This document shows, in pieces, positions 52,559 through 60,195 of a stretch of DNA of 64,000 bases; within the stretch, counting starts at the first letter, position 1; every line of letters begins with the position of its first letter. The stretch is from Streptomyces tagetis (GTDB lineage Bacteria; Actinomycetota; Actinomycetes; Streptomycetales; Streptomycetaceae). A model generated the notes under the pieces. The model made no database searches and was not told the DNA's origin. It saw only the letters and a program-made list of their open reading frames with translations. Where the stretch lies: contig NZ_JAGPNL010000013.1 of the NCBI RefSeq assembly GCF_018069565.1, forward strand, positions 1-64,000, given 5' to 3'. The position numbers and the translations under genes were made by a program.

Positions 52559-52744
52559 TCAGCCGGACTGGGCGAGCAGCATGACGAGGATGACCGCGCC
52601 GACGCCGCTGATCGCGCCGCTCCTCGCCTTGACGCCGACGGTCAGCGTGACGAGGGCGATGAGGCCCATCGCCCCGTACTTCCCCTGGACGAACTGCTCG
52701 AACCCGACGGCCAGAGCGGCGATGACGATGGCGATGTACGGCAT
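52559..52744 (-). CDS. Small two-helix membrane protein (paralogue A)
   Basis: A 61-residue protein from ATG 52744 with AAGGGGGG upstream. Two hydrophobic helices surround LAVGFEQFVQGKYGAMG and GVKARSGAISG. It is clearly related to the gene at 52941 (shared AVGFEQ-VQ-KYG and TVG[IV]KA[KR]S). A palindrome 88 bases upstream matches one before its paralogue. Size and partner regulator recall small plasmid spread or immunity proteins; function unknown. Confidence 0.72.
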   Translation of the reverse strand: MPYIAIVIAALAVGFEQFVQGKYGAMGLIALVTLTVGVKARSGAISGVGAVILVMLLAQSG

Positions 52745-52831
52745 GGTGCCCCCCTTCGGGCCGCCCCGGCCGGGACCGGCCCCACACTCTCTCCTGGTGG
52801 CCAACCTCCTGAAGGCGCAACCACGTTGTCC

Positions 52832-52848
52832 AAGTTGGTTGCCAACTT
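52832..52848. promoter_or_regulatory. Palindromic operator A
   Basis: AAGTTGG-TTG-CCAACTT, a perfect 7-3-7 inverted repeat upstream of paralogue A. The same palindrome occurs before paralogue B with a reverse-complement spacer. Likely bound by the adjacent GntR-family regulator. Confidence 0.7.
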
Positions 52849-52940
52849 ACCGCCGGGATGGCTCTACTTGGAAGGGTCGTGCATCCAGATCGTGCCGAAC
52901 CGCCCCAAGTTGGCGAGAAGTTGACGGTGTTCCCGGCGCC

Positions 52941-53129
52941 TCACAGGGCCGGTCGCGCCACCAGGAGCGCGAGCAGGACCGCGCCGGCGGAGCTGAGGGA
53001 CGGGCTCTTGGCCTTGATCCCGACGGTGAGCAGCAGCAGTCCGACGCTGCCGGTGAGGCCGTACTTCCACTGGACGGCCTGCTCGAAGCCGACGGCGAAG
53101 GCCGCGGTGAGCAGAGCGAGGACGGGCAT
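52941..53129 (-). CDS. Small two-helix membrane protein (paralogue B)
   Basis: A 62-residue protein from ATG 53129 with AAGGGAGAAG upstream. The sequence has FAVGFEQAVQWKYGLTG between the helices and GIKAKSPSLSS before the second. About half of its residues match paralogue A. It is divergent from the GntR regulator gene, with the shared control region between. Confidence 0.72.
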   Translation of the reverse strand: MPVLALLTAAFAVGFEQAVQWKYGLTGSVGLLLLTVGIKAKSPSLSSAGAVLLALLVARPAL

Positions 53130-53178
53130 GGTCTTCTCCCTTCGGGCGTCTCGGCAGCCGAACTCTCGCCAACCGGGC

Positions 53179-53195
53179 AAAGTTGGCAACCAACT
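53179..53195. promoter_or_regulatory. Palindromic operator B
   Basis: AGTTGG-CAA-CCAACT with a flanking A/T on both sides, the same inverted repeat as operator A. It lies 50 bases upstream of paralogue B and about 110 bases before the GntR start. Further half sites (AGTTGGC) lie at 52903 and 53213. Confidence 0.7.
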
Positions 53196-53243
53196 ATGAC
53201 TATGATGTCCCCAGTTGGCATCACCTCGCAAACATGTTTCAGT

Positions 53244-53270
53244 CAACTCCTGCTTGGAAGGCAGGAGTTG
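53244..53270 (+). promoter_or_regulatory. 10-7-10 inverted repeat in the leader of the GntR gene
   Basis: CAACTCCTGC and GCAGGAGTTG are perfect complements around TTGGAAG. It ends 33 bases before the GTG at 53304. It could be an operator for autoregulation or an RNA hairpin; its ends (CAACT/AGTTG) echo the operators nearby. Confidence 0.55.
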
Positions 53271-53303
53271 TAGTTTCTGGTCGTGACCCAGGAGAAGGCG
53301 TCC

Positions 53304-54227
53304 GTGAACACCGGCAGAAGGCCCACCCCCCAGGAGATCGCCGAGATCCTGCGGGAGCGCATCCGCGGAGGCCGGCTCAAGGCGGGCGACCGCCTCCCCA
53401 CCCAGGCCGAACTCGCCGACGAGTTCGGCGTGGAGCGCGGCACCGTCCGGCAGGCCCTGCGCGCGCTCCAGGACGACGGCCTGCTCACCAACGTCAGCAA
53501 GGGCAGCCCGCCCCGCATCGCCCAGCCCGCCCCGCACCCCGGCGAACCGCAGCCGGCCCTGGTGGTGCTCGGACCCCGCCTGTCGGACGCCTTCCGGGAG
53601 CCTCGGGTACGGCTGGACGTGGTGTGCCACACCGCGGAGTCCCTGCTGCTGGCGCTCAGCGAGCCGCTGCGCCAGATCCACGAGGGCCGCGTCCGTCCGG
53701 ACTCCCTCGACCTGCGCGTCCTGATGCCGGCCCGGGACATCGCCCTGGCCTTCCCGGTCCTGGCCGACCCGGCGGAGCCGGGGGCGCCGGAGAGCGCCAC
53801 GGCCGGTGCGGAGGCGGAGCCGGTGCCTGGGCAGGGGCCGGTCCCGGAACCGGACGACCCGGCCCACCGGCGCTGGCTCCAGATGCGCAACGCCCAGGCC
53901 CGCGTGCTCCGGCACAGCCTGCACGCCCTCCGCTCCACCCACGGCATCGCCGTCAAGGTCTCCTTCCGGGCGCTGCCGTTCACCCCGCCGGTGAAGCTCT
54001 ACCTCCTCAACGGGGAGGAGGCGCTCCTCGGTTACTACCTGATCGCCCGGCGCGAGGAGGAATGGGAGGACCGGACCTTCCAGACGTACGACGCCCTCGG
54101 CACCCAGTCCCTGCTGTTCTCCTTCCGCAACCAGGCGGCCCCCCGGGACGCCGCCTTCGTGACCGAGTCCCAGAAGTGGTTCGACGCCCTGTGGGACACC
54201 ATCACCACGGACATGACACTGTCCTGA
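53304..54227 (+). CDS. GntR-family transcriptional regulator
   Basis: A 307-residue regulator. The start GTG 53304 (VNTGRRPTP) follows AGGAGAAGG; GTG 53283 lacks such a site. The winged HTH is IRGGRLKAGDRLPTQAELADEFGVERGTVRQAL. The C-terminal part (about 230 residues) is not the usual HutC or FadR effector domain; it contains a Pro/Glu-rich linker and resembles the effector part of plasmid-type GntR regulators. It probably controls the twin membrane protein genes through the AAGTTGG palindromes. Confidence 0.82.
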   Translation: MNTGRRPTPQEIAEILRERIRGGRLKAGDRLPTQAELADEFGVERGTVRQALRALQDDGLLTNVSKGSPPRIAQPAPHPGEPQPALVVLGPRLSDAFREPRVRLDVVCHTAESLLLALSEPLRQIHEGRVRPDSLDLRVLMPARDIALAFPVLADPAEPGAPESATAGAEAEPVPGQGPVPEPDDPAHRRWLQMRNAQARVLRHSLHALRSTHGIAVKVSFRALPFTPPVKLYLLNGEEALLGYYLIARREEEWEDRTFQTYDALGTQSLLFSFRNQAAPRDAAFVTESQKWFDALWDTITTDMTLS

Positions 54228-54274
54228 GCCCACGCCCTGACCCTTGCCCTGAGCCCTGGCTAGGGTGGGGCGGC

Positions 54275-55000
54275 ATGGCCGACGAGTGCTTCCGCCACCC
54301 CCGCCTCGCCCCGCTCTACGACGTCCTCGACCCGGACCGCGGCGACCTGGACGCCTACCTCCGGATGGCGGAGGAGTACGGGGCCCGCCGGGTCCTGGAC
54401 GTGGGATGCGGGACGGGCGTCTTCGCCCTGCTCCTCGCGGACCGCGGCATCGAGGTCACCGGCGTCGACCCGGCCGGAGCCTCCCTGGACGTGGCGCGCG
54501 GCAAGCCGGGCGCCGGACGGGTGCGCTGGCTGCACGGCGACGCGACACGGCTGCCGCCGCTGCGGGTGGACCTGGCGACCATGACGGCGAACGTCGCCCA
54601 GGCCATCGCCGGCCCCGACGACTGGCACGGCACCCTGCGAGGCGTGCACGCGGCGCTGCGTCCCGGGGGCCGCCTGGTCTTCGAGACCCGGGACCCGGCC
54701 GCGCGGGCCTGGGAGGAGTGGAACCGCGCCGCGTCGCACCGCGTGACAAAGGTCCCCGGCACCGGCGCGGTCGAGAGCTGGGTCGAGGTGAGCGAGGTGG
54801 ACGGACCGCTGGTGACCTTCCGCTGGACCATCGTGTTCGCCGCCGACGGCGCCGTGCTGACCTCCGACTCCACCCTGCGCTTCCGCACCCGCCGGGAGAT
54901 CGAGGACGACCTCGCGGCCCACGGCTACGTACTGGACGAGGTCCGCGACGCCCCCGACCGCCCCGGCCGGGAACTGGTCGTCATAGCCCGCCGCCCCTGA
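54275..55000 (+). CDS. SAM-dependent class I methyltransferase
   Basis: A 241-residue methyltransferase. The SAM-binding motif is VLDVGCGTGVFALLLA, followed by VTGVDPAG and DATRLPPL. The length and C-terminal beta extension fit small-molecule methyltransferases of unknown substrate. TAGGGT lies eight bases before ATG 54275, suggesting a nearly leaderless mRNA. Its 3' end overlaps the antisense end of a Nudix pseudogene. Confidence 0.88.
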   Translation: MADECFRHPRLAPLYDVLDPDRGDLDAYLRMAEEYGARRVLDVGCGTGVFALLLADRGIEVTGVDPAGASLDVARGKPGAGRVRWLHGDATRLPPLRVDLATMTANVAQAIAGPDDWHGTLRGVHAALRPGGRLVFETRDPAARAWEEWNRAASHRVTKVPGTGAVESWVEVSEVDGPLVTFRWTIVFAADGAVLTSDSTLRFRTRREIEDDLAAHGYVLDEVRDAPDRPGRELVVIARRP

Positions 55001-55481
55001 ACCCGACGTACCGCCGAAGCACCTCCCGGCTGTCGGGGGTGAACCCCCACTCCCCCCACTCCCCCCAGGCCGCCCGCAGCTCGCCCCCGCTCAGCCACCC
55101 GCACCAGGCGACCTCGGCCGCATCCGGCACGAGGGCCCCGGTCACCACGGCCTCGTGCACCCCGAGTCAATGCGGGCTCAGCCCCACGCGGTTGACGAAC
55201 GCGCCCAGCAGTCGCACCGGCGCCCGCACCCCCAGCTCCTCCGCCAACTCCCGTGCCGCGGCCTCCTCGTACGACTCCCCGACCCGTACCGCACCCCCGA
55301 CCCCCACCTCGTGACGCCCGGGATACCGCGCCAGGTGCCCCGCCCGCCGCAGCACCAGCACCCGCCCCCGCCCGTCCCGGCACACGGTCACGGCCACCCG
55401 GTGCAACCACCCTTCCCGGACGGCCCGTTCCCGCGACACCACCCCCGACACGCGCCCGAACCCGTCCACCCACTCCACCAT
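54981..55481 (-). pseudogene. Nudix hydrolase broken by an in-frame TGA
   Basis: Read from ATG 55481 (MVEWVDGFGRV), the first 104 codons give a good Nudix protein with the box GAVRVGESYEEAAARELAEELGV-type pattern complete. At 55167-55169 an in-frame TGA interrupts it, but the same frame then continues for 60 more sensible codons (LGVHEAVVTGALVPDAAEV ...) to a stop at 54981. Relatives are expected to have a Trp codon (TGG) at the stop, so a single G-to-A change would explain it. The truncated product keeps the catalytic box and could still have some activity. Confidence 0.75.
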
Positions 55482-55825
55482 CTCCGCCACACCCCCACCC
55501 TCCCGCACCCCACTGACAACGGGACCAAAGCCCGCCGAGCCCAGGCCCCCGCCCTGGAGCGAGCGCAACCCAGACCCGAGCCCGGACCCCATGAACCCCA
55601 CCGCACCCCAAGTCGTCCTCGACATAATGGACTTCGACACCCGTGCCGCCCCCGACCGGGCCTTCGCCGTCCTCGACTCCTTCGTCGCCTGCGGAGCCGG
55701 CGGGCGCCTCATCGGCTCATGGCCGCGGACCCGCCCCGGCGTCCGCGAGACGGTGCGGATCGCGACGAAGGTCGGGCGGGCACTCCTGGCTCCAGGATCG
55801 GCGTATCAACTGGTTGGATTCCTGT
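55482..55825. other. Gap with no supported gene
   Basis: About 340 bases between the Nudix pseudogene start and the next gene. A plus-strand frame from ATG 55591 gives about 80 residues that I cannot match to anything and that runs into the next gene out of frame; it may be a relic. The next gene's promoter should lie near its 3' end. Confidence 0.35.
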
Positions 55826-56584
55826 ATGACGGACTGGTCGGAACTCAGCCACGCCTACGGCTCGGCGGAAGACATACCCATCCTGTTGGACCGGATCGCA
55901 GGGGAAGCGAAGTCCGGGCTATGGAGCGACCTGTGGTCAGCGCTGTGCCATCAGGGCAGCGTCTACTCGGCCAGCTTCGCGGTGCTGCCCTGGCTGACCG
56001 ACATGGCCGGCAGTGACGACCGAGACCAGGCGGTGAACGCGCTGGCCCTGGCAGGCGCGATCATGGCGGGTGCCGAGCAGCCGCACGGGGCCGGTGACGT
56101 CCGCGCGCGGCACGCCGCGGAGGTCGAGCGCCTCCTGACGGCAGTGAACCGGCAGCTCCGGACGGCATCCGATCGCACCGACTACATCCACCTACTGGAA
56201 GCCATGCTGGGTTTCGAGGGCGTCGTGGGCTGGAGTGAGGATCTGGCCTGGGGACTGGGCAACGAGGAGTACGAGGTCGACTGCCCCGGCTGTCAGACCG
56301 GCCTGTTCGTCGTTTTCGGCGAGCGAGGATTCTTCTCCACCAGCGAGGACTACGCGCTCGCGGACAGCGATCTCGAGACGAGGCCGCTGCTGCCGGCCAA
56401 CCCCGCGGACCTGGACGGCATCGGCCGGCGCCTCCACGACCTCGCGCTCTCCGACGGTCAGCACGAGGTCGCCCACGCGCTGACCTACGTATTCGGCCAC
56501 GCGGCGTGCCCGGAGTGCGAAACGCGCTTCTCCGTTGCCGACGAGGTCGGCGCCGACTGGACTACGGGTCTTGGGACGGGCTAG
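55826..56584 (+). CDS. Hypothetical protein, helical, with two CPxC pairs
   Basis: A 252-residue protein from ATG 55826 (MTDWSELSHAYG). The first two thirds look like HEAT-type helical repeats (SVYSASFAVLPWLTDMA). Two CPGC/CPEC pairs (near residues 152 and 231) could bind one zinc. I recall related proteins in Streptomyces beside toxin-immunity or accessory genes, but cannot name the function. GC content is a little below the neighbours, in keeping with an accessory region. Confidence 0.65.
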   Translation: MTDWSELSHAYGSAEDIPILLDRIAGEAKSGLWSDLWSALCHQGSVYSASFAVLPWLTDMAGSDDRDQAVNALALAGAIMAGAEQPHGAGDVRARHAAEVERLLTAVNRQLRTASDRTDYIHLLEAMLGFEGVVGWSEDLAWGLGNEEYEVDCPGCQTGLFVVFGERGFFSTSEDYALADSDLETRPLLPANPADLDGIGRRLHDLALSDGQHEVAHALTYVFGHAACPECETRFSVADEVGADWTTGLGTG

Positions 56585-56917
56585 TGCGCCAGAGGCGTCT
56601 GAGGGCTTCGAGTTCGGTTCGGGGGAAGTGCTCACCCCACTTGCCTCGGCAGCCGCTCTCGCCGTAGGTCTGTGCGACCTCATCGAAGCAGCGGATCACG
56701 GCGCGGGCGAGCTGGTCGATGCCGAGCTGACTCGACCAGATCGCGGTTCCCTTGTTGTCGTGATCGCCGCCATCGCGCGGTTCCAGCACGCGGCACCAGA
56801 TGTCCTCGCCTTCGCGGTAGAAGATCCACCGGCGGCCTTCGCGTGGTGATTCTCAAGGGTGCAGTCGGCCCATCCGTGGGCTCCCAGCGTCCAGGTGATG
56901 CGGATGCCGGACGTCAC
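56562..56917 (-). pseudogene. Hypothetical gene with internal deletion and frameshift
   Basis: The 5' part from GTG 56917 (MTSGIRITWTLGAHGWADC) has a good ribosome site (GGGGAG). The frame then loses sense near 56830-56838. A second frame takes over at once with RWIFYREGEDIWCRVLEPRDGG and continues protein-like (ARAVIRCFDEVAQTYGESG ... FPRTELEALRRLW) to the stop at 56562. I remember full-length relatives with 60 to 80 residues between these two parts, so a deletion plus frame change is the best reading. Confidence 0.65.
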
Positions 56918-57012
56918 CGCTGCTCCCCGGCGTGGAAGTGGCGGATTGCCTGCCTCCAGAGCATGTTGGTGGCGACGCCGGACGACCGCGCCGCCCTACG
57001 GCTGAGCGTCAC
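56914..57012 (-). pseudogene. Short relic frame before the deleted pseudogene
   Basis: A 32-codon frame (VTLSRRAARSS ... ATNMLWRQAIRHFHAGEQR) whose stop overlaps the next start as GTGA, the pattern of co-translated genes. Its upstream part overlaps the end of the TetR gene. It may be the tail of a gene cut off when the TetR/monooxygenase pair arrived. Confidence 0.25.
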
Positions 57013-57701
57013 GCCGTCGGCCGGGTGAGTTTGGCGGCCACGGCGTCGAGGACCCAGTCCAGGCCGGTCGTGAAGGTCGTCTCGGCGTCCACGTCCGTGC
57101 CGTCGTACACGGCCTTGGCCAGCGCCGGGAAGCGGCCCGTGGCCAACAGGCCCGTCACACGCGGGCCGTGGGCGCGCTGCCAGTCGTGCTTGGACAGGCC
57201 CGTGGCGCGCTCGGCCCGCAGGTTCGCGATCTCGCGCCTGATCGCGCCGATGAAGTAGGCGCTGACGGTCTCCACGGCGCGCATGACGGTGTTGACATCG
57301 GCGAGGTCGTCGAGGGCGGCCAGTGTGGCCTCGGTCATGGCGAGACCGTTCGGGCCCAGGGCCGGGCGACCGCCGAGCAGGTCGGCCAGCCATTCATGAC
57401 GGAGAGTGGTCCGCCTGGTGCGGTGGGCGAGGGCGCTCAGTGCCTCCCGCCAGTCAGCGGGCTGTTCCTCGGGGAGCATCTCGGCCTGGACCTCGTCCAC
57501 CATGAGGTCGAACAGCTCCTCCTTGGTGGAGACGTATCTGTACAGCCGCATCGGACCGGCGTCCAGACGGGCCGCGACCTTGCGCATCGACACCGCCTCC
57601 AGCCCGCCCTCGTCGGCCAGTGCGATCGCGGCGGCGACGATCCGCTCCCGGTCGAGCGGCACGGGTTGAGTCGGCGGCTCCGGCCGGTCCCACACAGTCA
57701 T
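57009..57701 (-). CDS. TetR-family repressor (TetR_C_1 type)
   Basis: A 230-residue repressor. The HTH is IVAAAIALADEGGLEAVSMRKVAARLDAGPMRLYRYVSTKEEL, followed by a C-terminal domain of the tetracycline-repressor class (NGLAMTEATLAALDDL). It is divergent from a Tet(X)-like monooxygenase gene with only 53 bases between, the classic layout of a drug-sensing repressor and its target. Confidence 0.9.
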   Translation of the reverse strand: MTVWDRPEPPTQPVPLDRERIVAAAIALADEGGLEAVSMRKVAARLDAGPMRLYRYVSTKEELFDLMVDEVQAEMLPEEQPADWREALSALAHRTRRTTLRHEWLADLLGGRPALGPNGLAMTEATLAALDDLADVNTVMRAVETVSAYFIGAIRREIANLRAERATGLSKHDWQRAHGPRVTGLLATGRFPALAKAVYDGTDVDAETTFTTGLDWVLDAVAAKLTRPTA

Positions 57702-57739
57702 GGCGACACCGTACCGTTGCGATGCGTCGTAGCGAAGAA

Positions 57740-57750
57740 ATACAGTGTAT
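57740..57750. promoter_or_regulatory. Candidate TetR operator
   Basis: ATACAGTGTAT is a perfect 11-base palindrome four bases before the monooxygenase start. It overlaps TACAGT, a possible -10. Binding here would block transcription of the monooxygenase. Confidence 0.5.
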
Positions 57751-57754
57751 CGAC

Positions 57755-58873
57755 ATGAGATACCGCATCGCAGTAGTCGGGGGCGGTCCTGCCGGCCTTA
57801 CCTTCGCGCGTGTCCTGCGCCGTCATGGTCACCCCGTCACCATCCTCGAACGCGATCCCGCCCCGGACGCCCGCCCTTTGGGCGGCACGCTGGACCTGCA
57901 CGAGGAGCTGGGCCAGCGCGCACTGGACAAGGCGGGGCTGCTGGCGGAGTTCCGGGCCCTGTCCCGTCCCGAGGGGCAGGCCATGCGCATCCTGGACGCG
58001 GACGGGACCGTCCTGCGCGACTGGCGGCCCCGGCCGGATGACCGGGCCCATCCCGAGATCGACCGCGGGCAACTCCGTGACCTGCTGCTCGGCCCTCTCG
58101 ACGTCCAGTGGGGCCGGGGCGTGACGCGGGTGGTGCCGGGGGCCCGGGACGGCGTACCGGTCCACTTCGCGGACGGGCGGCAGGAGACGTTCGACCTCGT
58201 GGTCGGCGCGGACGGCGCCTGGTCCCGGGTCCGCCCGGCGGTCTCGTCGGCGACACCGACCTACACCGGCGTCACCTACGTCGAGACCTCCCTCGACGAC
58301 GTCGACACCCGCCACCCTGACCTCGCCCGTCTGATCGGCGACGGTTCCGTGGCCGCGTACGGCGTGAACCGGGCTCTCGTCGCCCAGCGCAACAGCGGCG
58401 GCCACGTCAAGGTGTACGCCCAGTTCCGCGCGCCGCTGGACTGGCACACGAACCTGGACCCGGCCGACGCCGAGGCCGTGCGGTCGAGCCTGCTGGCTCT
58501 GTTCGACGGCTGGGCCGCTCCCGTCCTCGGCCTCCTCCGTCACGGCACCGCGTTCGTCCACCGCCCCCTCCACGTCCTGCCCGTGTCCCACACCTGGACC
58601 CACGTCCCCGGGGTGACGCTCCTGGGCGACGCCGCCCACCTGATGCCCCCCTTGGGGGCGGGCGCGAACCTCGCGATGCTGGAAGGCGCCGAACTCGCCG
58701 AGTCCCTCGCCGCCCGCCCTGAAGACCTGGACGAGACCGTCCGCGCCTTCGAGGAACGGATGTGGGCACGGGCCGGCAGGTGGGCGAAGATCACGACAGC
58801 CGGCCTGGAACGCCTCGTGAGCCCGGACCCCGCCGCAGCCCTCGCCCTCTTCGACCAAGTCCAGCCCTCCTGA
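57755..58873 (+). CDS. FAD-dependent monooxygenase, Tet(X)-like
   Basis: A 372-residue flavoprotein hydroxylase. The dinucleotide fold is IAVVGGGPAGLTFARVLRR; the Tet(X)-type segments DARPLGGTLDLH and PEIDRGQLRDLLL follow; the second FAD motif is LLGDAAHLMPP. These regions match tetracycline-inactivating Tet(X) enzymes better than other aromatic hydroxylases I can recall, but many Streptomyces homologues act on other polyketides. With the divergent TetR it could be a self-contained resistance or modification unit. Confidence 0.85.
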   Translation: MRYRIAVVGGGPAGLTFARVLRRHGHPVTILERDPAPDARPLGGTLDLHEELGQRALDKAGLLAEFRALSRPEGQAMRILDADGTVLRDWRPRPDDRAHPEIDRGQLRDLLLGPLDVQWGRGVTRVVPGARDGVPVHFADGRQETFDLVVGADGAWSRVRPAVSSATPTYTGVTYVETSLDDVDTRHPDLARLIGDGSVAAYGVNRALVAQRNSGGHVKVYAQFRAPLDWHTNLDPADAEAVRSSLLALFDGWAAPVLGLLRHGTAFVHRPLHVLPVSHTWTHVPGVTLLGDAAHLMPPLGAGANLAMLEGAELAESLAARPEDLDETVRAFEERMWARAGRWAKITTAGLERLVSPDPAAALALFDQVQPS

Positions 58874-58917
58874 CCACCCATCGCGCGAACACCCTCCCGT
58901 CCGGGCGTGCAGGGTGC

Positions 58918-58946
58918 ACTTTTGCAAGCGGGGTGCTTGCAAAAGT
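58918..58946. promoter_or_regulatory. Perfect 12-5-12 palindrome upstream of the XRE regulator
   Basis: Arms ACTTTTGCAAGC and GCTTGCAAAAGT flank GGGGT. It ends 25 bases before the ATG at 58972. The AT-rich ends stand out in this sequence. It is the probable autoregulatory operator of the XRE protein. Confidence 0.75.
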
Positions 58947-58971
58947 TAGCGGGAGGGGGCAGGCTGGGGGT

Positions 58972-59415
58972 ATGGCATCGCTCAACGTCGGCAATCTCGG
59001 CGAGTACCTGCGCGAGCAGCGGCGCAACGCGCAGCTCTCGCTGCGGCAGCTCGCGGAGGCCGCCGGGGTGTCCAATCCGTACCTGAGCCAGATCGAGCGC
59101 GGGCTGCGCAAGCCCAGCGCGGACGTGTTGCAGCAGGTCGCCAAGGCGCTGCGGATCTCCGCCGAGACGCTGTACGTGCGCGCCGGCATCCTCGACGCGG
59201 AGCGGGACCGGGACGAGGTGGAGACCCGCGCGGTGATCCTCGCCGATCCCACCCTGGACGAGCGGCAGAAGCAGGTGCTGCTCCAGATCTACGAGTCCTT
59301 CCGCAAGGAGAACGGGTACGGGGCCGGAGCGGATGCCGGCGGCACCTCCATACCGGACGACCGCCCCCCTGTCGCGGAGGGTGGCGGCGCCGGCCCGCGG
59401 GAGACGGCCGGATGA
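58972..59415 (+). CDS. XRE-family helix-turn-helix regulator
   Basis: A 147-residue regulator. The HTH domain (residues about 10-65) contains LREQRRNAQLSLRQLAEAAGV and SNPYLSQIERGLRKPSADVL. A short helical segment follows (LDERQKQVLLQIYESFRKENG), then a disordered tail. Start ATG 58972 with GGGAGGGGG upstream. An HbhA-like gene follows 65 bases later and is probably co-transcribed. Confidence 0.9.
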   Translation: MASLNVGNLGEYLREQRRNAQLSLRQLAEAAGVSNPYLSQIERGLRKPSADVLQQVAKALRISAETLYVRAGILDAERDRDEVETRAVILADPTLDERQKQVLLQIYESFRKENGYGAGADAGGTSIPDDRPPVAEGGGAGPRETAG

Positions 59416-59480
59416 CCGGCCGCCGGGCGCGGGACCCGTACGACAACCCCAGCCGAACGCACACCGGGAGGACCAGCACC

Positions 59481-60074
59481 ATGCCGATCACCGAAGACCT
59501 GCGCAAGACCTTCAGCGACCCCACCCTGCTCTACTTCGCCGCGGGCACCGCCGACCTCGCCTTCCAGCAGGCCAAGAAGGTGCCCGTGCTGGTCGAGCAG
59601 CTCCGCGCCGAGGCCCCGGCCCGGATCGAGGCCGTACGCAACACCGACCCGAAGGCCGTCCAGGAGCGGGCCGCCGCCCGCGTCCGTGAGACGCAGGGCA
59701 CCCTGCAGAGCAAGGTGAACGAGTTCGTCGGCACCCTGGACGCCGACTTCAAGAAGCTCGGCGAGTCCGCCCAGGACCTCGCCCTGCGCGGCGTCGGCGT
59801 CGCCGCCGAGTACGCCGTCCGCGCCCGCGAGACCTACGAGAAGGTCGCCGAGCGCGGCGAGCAGGCCGTGCGCACCTGGCGCGGACAGACCGCCGAGGGT
59901 GTCGAGAGCGTCGCCGAGGGTGTCGAGGACGTGGCGGTCGCCGTCGAACCGAAGCCCGAGCCGGTCGAGGTCACCGAGGAGAAGCCCGCCTCGGCGAAGA
60001 AGGCCCCGGCCGCGCGGAAGCCCGCGGCCCGCAAGAGCACCGGCCCGAAGAAGACGCCGCCGTCCGCCGAGTGA
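59481..60074 (+). CDS. HbhA-like helical protein with Lys/Pro/Ala tail
   Basis: A 197-residue protein. The N-terminal 120 residues are a long amphipathic helix pair (LLYFAAGTADLAFQQAKKVP ...), the C-terminus is a Lys/Ala/Pro-rich tail (KPAARKSTGPKK). This is the layout of mycobacterial heparin-binding hemagglutinin; in Streptomyces the role may be in lipid or polar growth structures rather than adhesion. No signal peptide. RBS GGGAGGA precedes ATG 59481. Confidence 0.78.
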   Translation: MPITEDLRKTFSDPTLLYFAAGTADLAFQQAKKVPVLVEQLRAEAPARIEAVRNTDPKAVQERAAARVRETQGTLQSKVNEFVGTLDADFKKLGESAQDLALRGVGVAAEYAVRARETYEKVAERGEQAVRTWRGQTAEGVESVAEGVEDVAVAVEPKPEPVEVTEEKPASAKKAPAARKPAARKSTGPKKTPPSAE

Positions 60075-60117
60075 CCGGCGCCGGGCACCCCGCCCGGCGA
60101 CGACGACGGCACCGACC

Positions 60118-60160
60118 GGAGAACGGGCCGGGCACCCTGGGGATGCCCGGCTCGTTCTCC
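60118..60160 (+). terminator. Terminator after the HbhA-like gene
   Basis: Arms GGAGAACG-GGCCGGGCA and TGCCCGG-CTCGTTCTCC pair over 17 bases with a mismatch or two around a nine-base loop. It begins 44 bases after the stop. Confidence 0.75.
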
Positions 60161-60195
60161 GGGTACCGTGACCGCGTAGGGACGATCCGAATCTG

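Noticed and set aside
55167..55169. Selenocysteine codon in the Nudix gene
   Set aside because: No Sec insertion element was seen after the TGA, the residue is not in the active site, and selenoproteins would not be expected in a Nudix enzyme. A nonsense change fits better.
55591..56016. Plus-strand gene starting at 55591
   Set aside because: Only the first 80 or so codons look faintly protein-like, and the frame then runs inside the following gene out of phase. No ribosome site or family match.
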